Below, in pieces: positions 1 through 64,000 of a DNA stretch of 64,000 nt. Both the position numbers and the translations under genes were made by a program. The stretch's first letter is position 1. Each line of letters begins with the position of its first letter. Under the pieces are notes generated by a model. It was not told where the DNA came from. It did not search any database and saw nothing but the letters and a program-made list of their open reading frames with translations. Origin of the DNA: Myoxocephalus aenaeus (lineage: Eukaryota; Chordata; Actinopteri; Perciformes; Cottidae); assembly GCA_038501785.1 (NCBI GenBank), contig JBAMJR010000085.1, positions 1,195,001 to 1,259,000 on the forward strand, read 5' to 3'.

Positions 1-649
1 CATTATTCATCTTCATATTTCTTCCATACTGAACAATCAAAGCATACAGTTTGCGCTTGACACAATAACATCATCTATAGTGACAATGAAACACCTTCTC
101 TCACTCAACAGCAGAACATGCTTTCATGGCAATTAAAGTAGTATTTGCAACAGATGGAGAATGAAAGCAGGACTGAAGCGAACATCAACAGAAAACAAAA
201 GCATGCCAAAGTCAAACTCTGGGCTTCTTCCAGATATGATGAATCTCTGGCAGAATTCAGTTTGACTACATCAAATCTGGCGGTGCGCATCCTGCTCCTC
301 TTGGCACCTTGTCATTGCCTTCAAATTCCTTCTGCTTCACCTTCGCCCGTCTCCCCGCCAATTAATAATTTCATTTGCCACTGAAATGTCACTCACAGCG
401 AGCAAGCACGTAGCATCAAGAGAGTAACGAAACCTCCTGATCTTTGCTTTAGACCGAGCAGAAAGAGAGAGAGTAAAAACTCAAGGATTGATCCATCATT
501 GCAGCAGAGAGTAAAAGGTCCAAGTACGAGTCAGCGCCTCTCCTGTGCCAGAGACGTTATACTCTCGCCACCATGAGGGTGTGATGTGCGTAAAATGAGT
601 CTTGACGTGAGTCTGTGATTCATTAGGTACAGCAAACTCTGTCTCACCT

Positions 650-656
<7 letters not shown>

Positions 657-742
<86 letters not shown>
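657..742. repeat. (CA)43 microsatellite
   Basis: Uninterrupted CA dinucleotide array of 86 bp, within prex2 intron 38. Reads as UG repeats in the prex2 pre-mRNA. Confidence 0.97.
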
Positions 743-743
<1 letters not shown>

Positions 744-745
<2 letters not shown>

Positions 746-770
746 GCAGAAGGCAGAAGGCAGAAGGCAG
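744..770. repeat. AGGCAGA 7-bp tandem repeat
   Basis: Three full copies and one partial copy of AGGCAGA, directly next to the CA array. Confidence 0.93.
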
Positions 771-1317
771 CATGTGGATACATCCTTGGAGAGCCTGTGA
801 CAGGTGTCAAGGCTGCTGTTGACCTTTCAGTGATAACAAGCCGTACTAGTCTATCGATCCAGGGCCGTTTCACTGCAAATTGAACTCTCTAAAGTTCCAA
901 AGCTGCCATGCTCGGTTTCATTGAGTAACATTGCCATGGGGCTGCAAAGAAATATGAGCTGCTCCCTCTCTTGTGGCAAGATTTCACACCAACTGAGAAA
1001 ACATTTTCTTTTGTCTTTAAAAGAGCAACGATAAGGAAACTCATTGCTGCCAGAAGATATTACTTTGTGTCAATCAGATCAAGATGAAAAACTCCCCTTG
1101 AGTTCCATGACGGCATAACATGATGTGATAAAAATAATGAACTCAACAATCATCTCCAGTATGTGCCAAGAGATATCCTAGTAAAGAATTGCAAAAGATT
1201 GTTCTATGGAGGCCACCCCAGAATATTTTAAGCACCCATTTTGAGCTTCCTACAGCAATAAAGGAATTCACCCACAGAGGATCTTTAAATATCTCTTCAG
1301 CTGGAGCTGGATGAAGG

Positions 1318-1420
<103 letters not shown>

Positions 1421-3120
1421 ACAGACAGGCTGCACGGCTTCCCTTTTCATTAGAGCTGGTGAGATAGTACGAGGTGATTCATACCCATCTGTTTTATGTT
1501 GTTCCAGCCCATATCCCATTTACACTCTGTGCTCAATCCAGATCTAAGTCCATTCTGATAAATGAGATGAAACAAGAGAGCGACAAACACAAAGAAAGGC
1601 AAAGAGGAGGCGAAAAGTGTATAGAGTCCAAACATTTATAACTACTTGAATACTGTGAAATTTGACTCTAATGAATGAAAAGCATCTAAGTACCTAGGAA
1701 TGTGGATTAGGCTTTCTGCCTGTGATACTTTCTCCCCCCTCTGATATCGTCTTTTGTTCTGCTGTCAGACAATGAACTCTCCTTTTCCCTCTCTACTGGT
1801 TTTTGTGGGGGTGATGGATAAAAAAAGTCTGGGGAAGAAAGCGGCGCTGCATTTTGCGAAATGCTGATGCCCCCAAAATATCACGCTTTCACTGTTATTA
1901 AAACTCATCCATCAAGTCAACTAATCCAATCAATAGGGCCTGAGCAGGCTGCCACACTGATAATGCAATTTCCATGTCTACTGGCTTGGTTTCATAGGTT
2001 TTTCAATTATAGCAAAATTAGTTTGTTCACCATTTACATCAACAATAATGCATGGATTCCTTTTGAATATTTGAATGTTTCAAATTATATAAAGAATATA
2101 TATATATATCGAGATGACATTAGTTTTGTGGATACTTGCATCAGGCAAAACCCTGATAACTCACATTCCAGTAAATCCAATACGTCCATCAGCCTGCAGC
2201 TTTGGAGGGTAAAACGGTGTTTAACGAGAAAGTTCACATATAATCCCAAAGATGGCAGGCCCCGTCACCTGCTGTGACACAGTACATTTAGCCTGCCTGT
2301 CTGGGTGAGTTGTAGATTGCGTGTATAATTGCAAAGACACACACACAGAGGTTGTGCGTTAATAAAGTAGTAGCAGTCATTGCACAGACAGGAACCTTCA
2401 TTTAGAGCTCAGGCAACCAGGCGGCTCCATCCACAGCACTTTATCAAGCCATCGCTCACATCCGGCGAACGCATGAAAGCAAACGTGTGTGAGCCTGTGC
2501 ACGAGGCTGAGACAAAAAGATATGGAAACTGTCGTGGGGTAAAAGAAGAGTTTGTCATAGAACAGGGTGGGCGGGTGGATGGAAAGAGTAGGTAAGAGAT
2601 GAAAGCTGGGGATCAGTGGTGACAAACGACCAGGATATTTCTGTTCTCGTGCTCTGATAGATGGTGCCCTCACCAGCAGGTGAATTATGCTGCCATATAT
2701 AGAATTCAATGAGAATGGAAGTAATTGACCTGCCACCTTCCTGTGCAAAGTGCTATGCCTACTTGAAAGTCCCTCATCTGGCCTGAGAAACAATCGGCCC
2801 TATTAACTAGAATATGCTGCTGGTAATTAATTCAGATAAATGTGTATTTATAGAAAATCCCAATGGTGAGGAGTGCAGGGTTCTCATGAAATTGAGAGGT
2901 CAGCAGAGGATAAAAGAAGGTGCAGAGAAACAGGGACAAGCTGCGGTAGAAATGTTTTAAAAGGTGAGAAAAGTGTTAATGCAAGAGAGATGAAAGGGAA
3001 TGGAAAGCTGCAAGAGAGCCGTCAAAAGCAGGAAAACGATAAGCAGGACTGTATAATTTAAGTGGAGGTGGTTCCTACAGTGCTGGAAGAAATGTACAGC
3101 ATTTGTGCCCACACACTCAC

Positions 3121-63090
<59,970 letters not shown>

Positions 63091-64000
63091 CTGAAGCAGA
63101 GCAGGAAAGAAAAGAAACGGTTAACACTTTTGAAATGGATTAAATTACGTTTTGGCGTCTGATCTTTTTCACCTTTAACGAGACACATAGAAGACGAGAT
63201 TTGATGCTTTGTGTACATCTGCAACACTTGGGCTGCCACAGCAAATTGGTCAACATCACAATGAACACCTGATACACACAAAACACAATCTTTGCACTCG
63301 GAGAAAAAGATAAAAAACGTAATAATTGCAGCGCATGGTATTTCAGAGGCGATGTTAAGTGGCTGGAGATGGGAGTCTGAGAGGCCAAACAGTGTGTGAA
63401 TTGAGATGGATGGGAAGTGCTCTTTCTTCCTTCGGTCCCTGAGGATGCTGGTTCTCAGGCTGCAGCACTGCACAAGCCCTCAACAACCCATTTAATGCTT
63501 CAGGGCACTTTCTGAGAATGGCACATTAAGGTGTGCCTCCAATGTATTCTTAAAATGTGAGTAAGGAGGAATTAGTCATTTTCTGAACCCCGCCTGAGGG
63601 AGGGCTTTTAGAAAAGAAGACATCCATCAACAAGTACCAGACAATAATCTCTATCTTATGTGTGCAATGCTTGGAATACAGTTTGGCAGAGAGGAATCCA
63701 TCTTCAGTGGAAAGATCTGGGGAAAAAGAAATGCCTGCACCACACTTTGATTTTGATCGATGCCTGTAATGCACTTTACTTTGGGGAAAAGCTATGATGA
63801 AATCCAAAGCAAGGCTTAAAGATCTTTCGTGAAATACAAAGAAATTGCATTCAATCGTTCTGAATTTTAGTCAAATCAAACTGGATGTCGAGCAACAACA
63901 AGAACGTCCCTCATGCTCATATTTCTTTCCAATTTGAACGAGAGCAAGTCGAGCAGCAGCAAAGAGACGTCCTTGGCACAACATCATAAAATATCTTGTG
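63091..64000 (-). other. prex2: prex2 intron 1, partial
   Basis: 910 bp between exon 2 and the window edge. No exon 1 candidate with the expected DH start (TERDYVGTLEFL-like) is found, so exon 1 and the promoter lie further right. Confidence 0.75.

Overview
This window is vertebrate nuclear DNA, most likely from a spiny-rayed (percomorph) teleost. The coding exons are short and separated by introns with GT-AG boundaries. Introns are crowded with very long CA/TG microsatellites, and several dispersed elements match repeats I know from percomorph genomes: the TTAGCTTAGC-type repeat near 47.7-48.0 kb, the ACCGACCCACAGACC-type repeat near 58.7-59.0 kb, and a GTAAGTCGCTTTGGATAAA tail at 8.0 and 20.7 kb. 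The species cannot be named from the sequence alone.

One protein-coding gene fills the window. It is read entirely on the minus strand and I identify it as prex2, the PIP3-dependent Rac exchanger 2 (P-Rex2), a Rac guanine-nucleotide exchange factor. I reconstructed 37 consecutive coding exons from 63090 down to 3121. They total 4487 nt (1495 codons plus 2 nt), keep one open frame across all 36 internal introns, and have no stop codon or frameshift. If the gene has the 40-exon layout of mammalian PREX2, these are exons 2 to 38. Exon 1 (start codon and about 47 residues, including the catalytic Glu of the DH domain) lies beyond 64000. The last one or two exons (about 60-70 residues) lie left of position 1. 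Residue numbers below are human-equivalent and assume a 47-codon exon 1.

Protein layout along the window, right to left: rest of the DH domain (exons 2-6, 63.1-56.9 kb); PH domain (exons 7-9, 54.4-51.7 kb); DEP1 (exons 10-12, 51.1-44.8 kb); DEP2 (exons 13-16, 44.7-38.6 kb); PDZ1 (exons 17-18); PDZ2 (exons 19-20, to 35.3 kb); then a long C-terminal half related to inositol polyphosphate 4-phosphatase (exons 21-38, 33.7-3.1 kb). The CX5R phosphatase signature is not intact in that half. The DH-PH module loads GTP onto Rac at the membrane; the DEP, PDZ and C-terminal parts restrain it and, in P-Rex2, bind and inhibit PTEN.

No second gene, tRNA, rRNA, CRISPR array or intact transposon was found. 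Non-coding points of note are: a 98.6 percent identical inverted repeat pair that brackets exons 30-36; a 48-bp identical direct repeat that brackets exon 30; a solo LTR-like element at 48.1-48.5 kb; a cluster of five CCAAT boxes at 13.7-13.9 kb; a perfect 17-bp hairpin at 12.45 kb; a 20-bp palindrome at 36.08 kb; a G-quadruplex/hairpin tract at 42.9 kb; and repeat tracts directly against splice sites at exons 17 and 35. I did not find a previously undescribed biological system; the gene is a known, conserved one.
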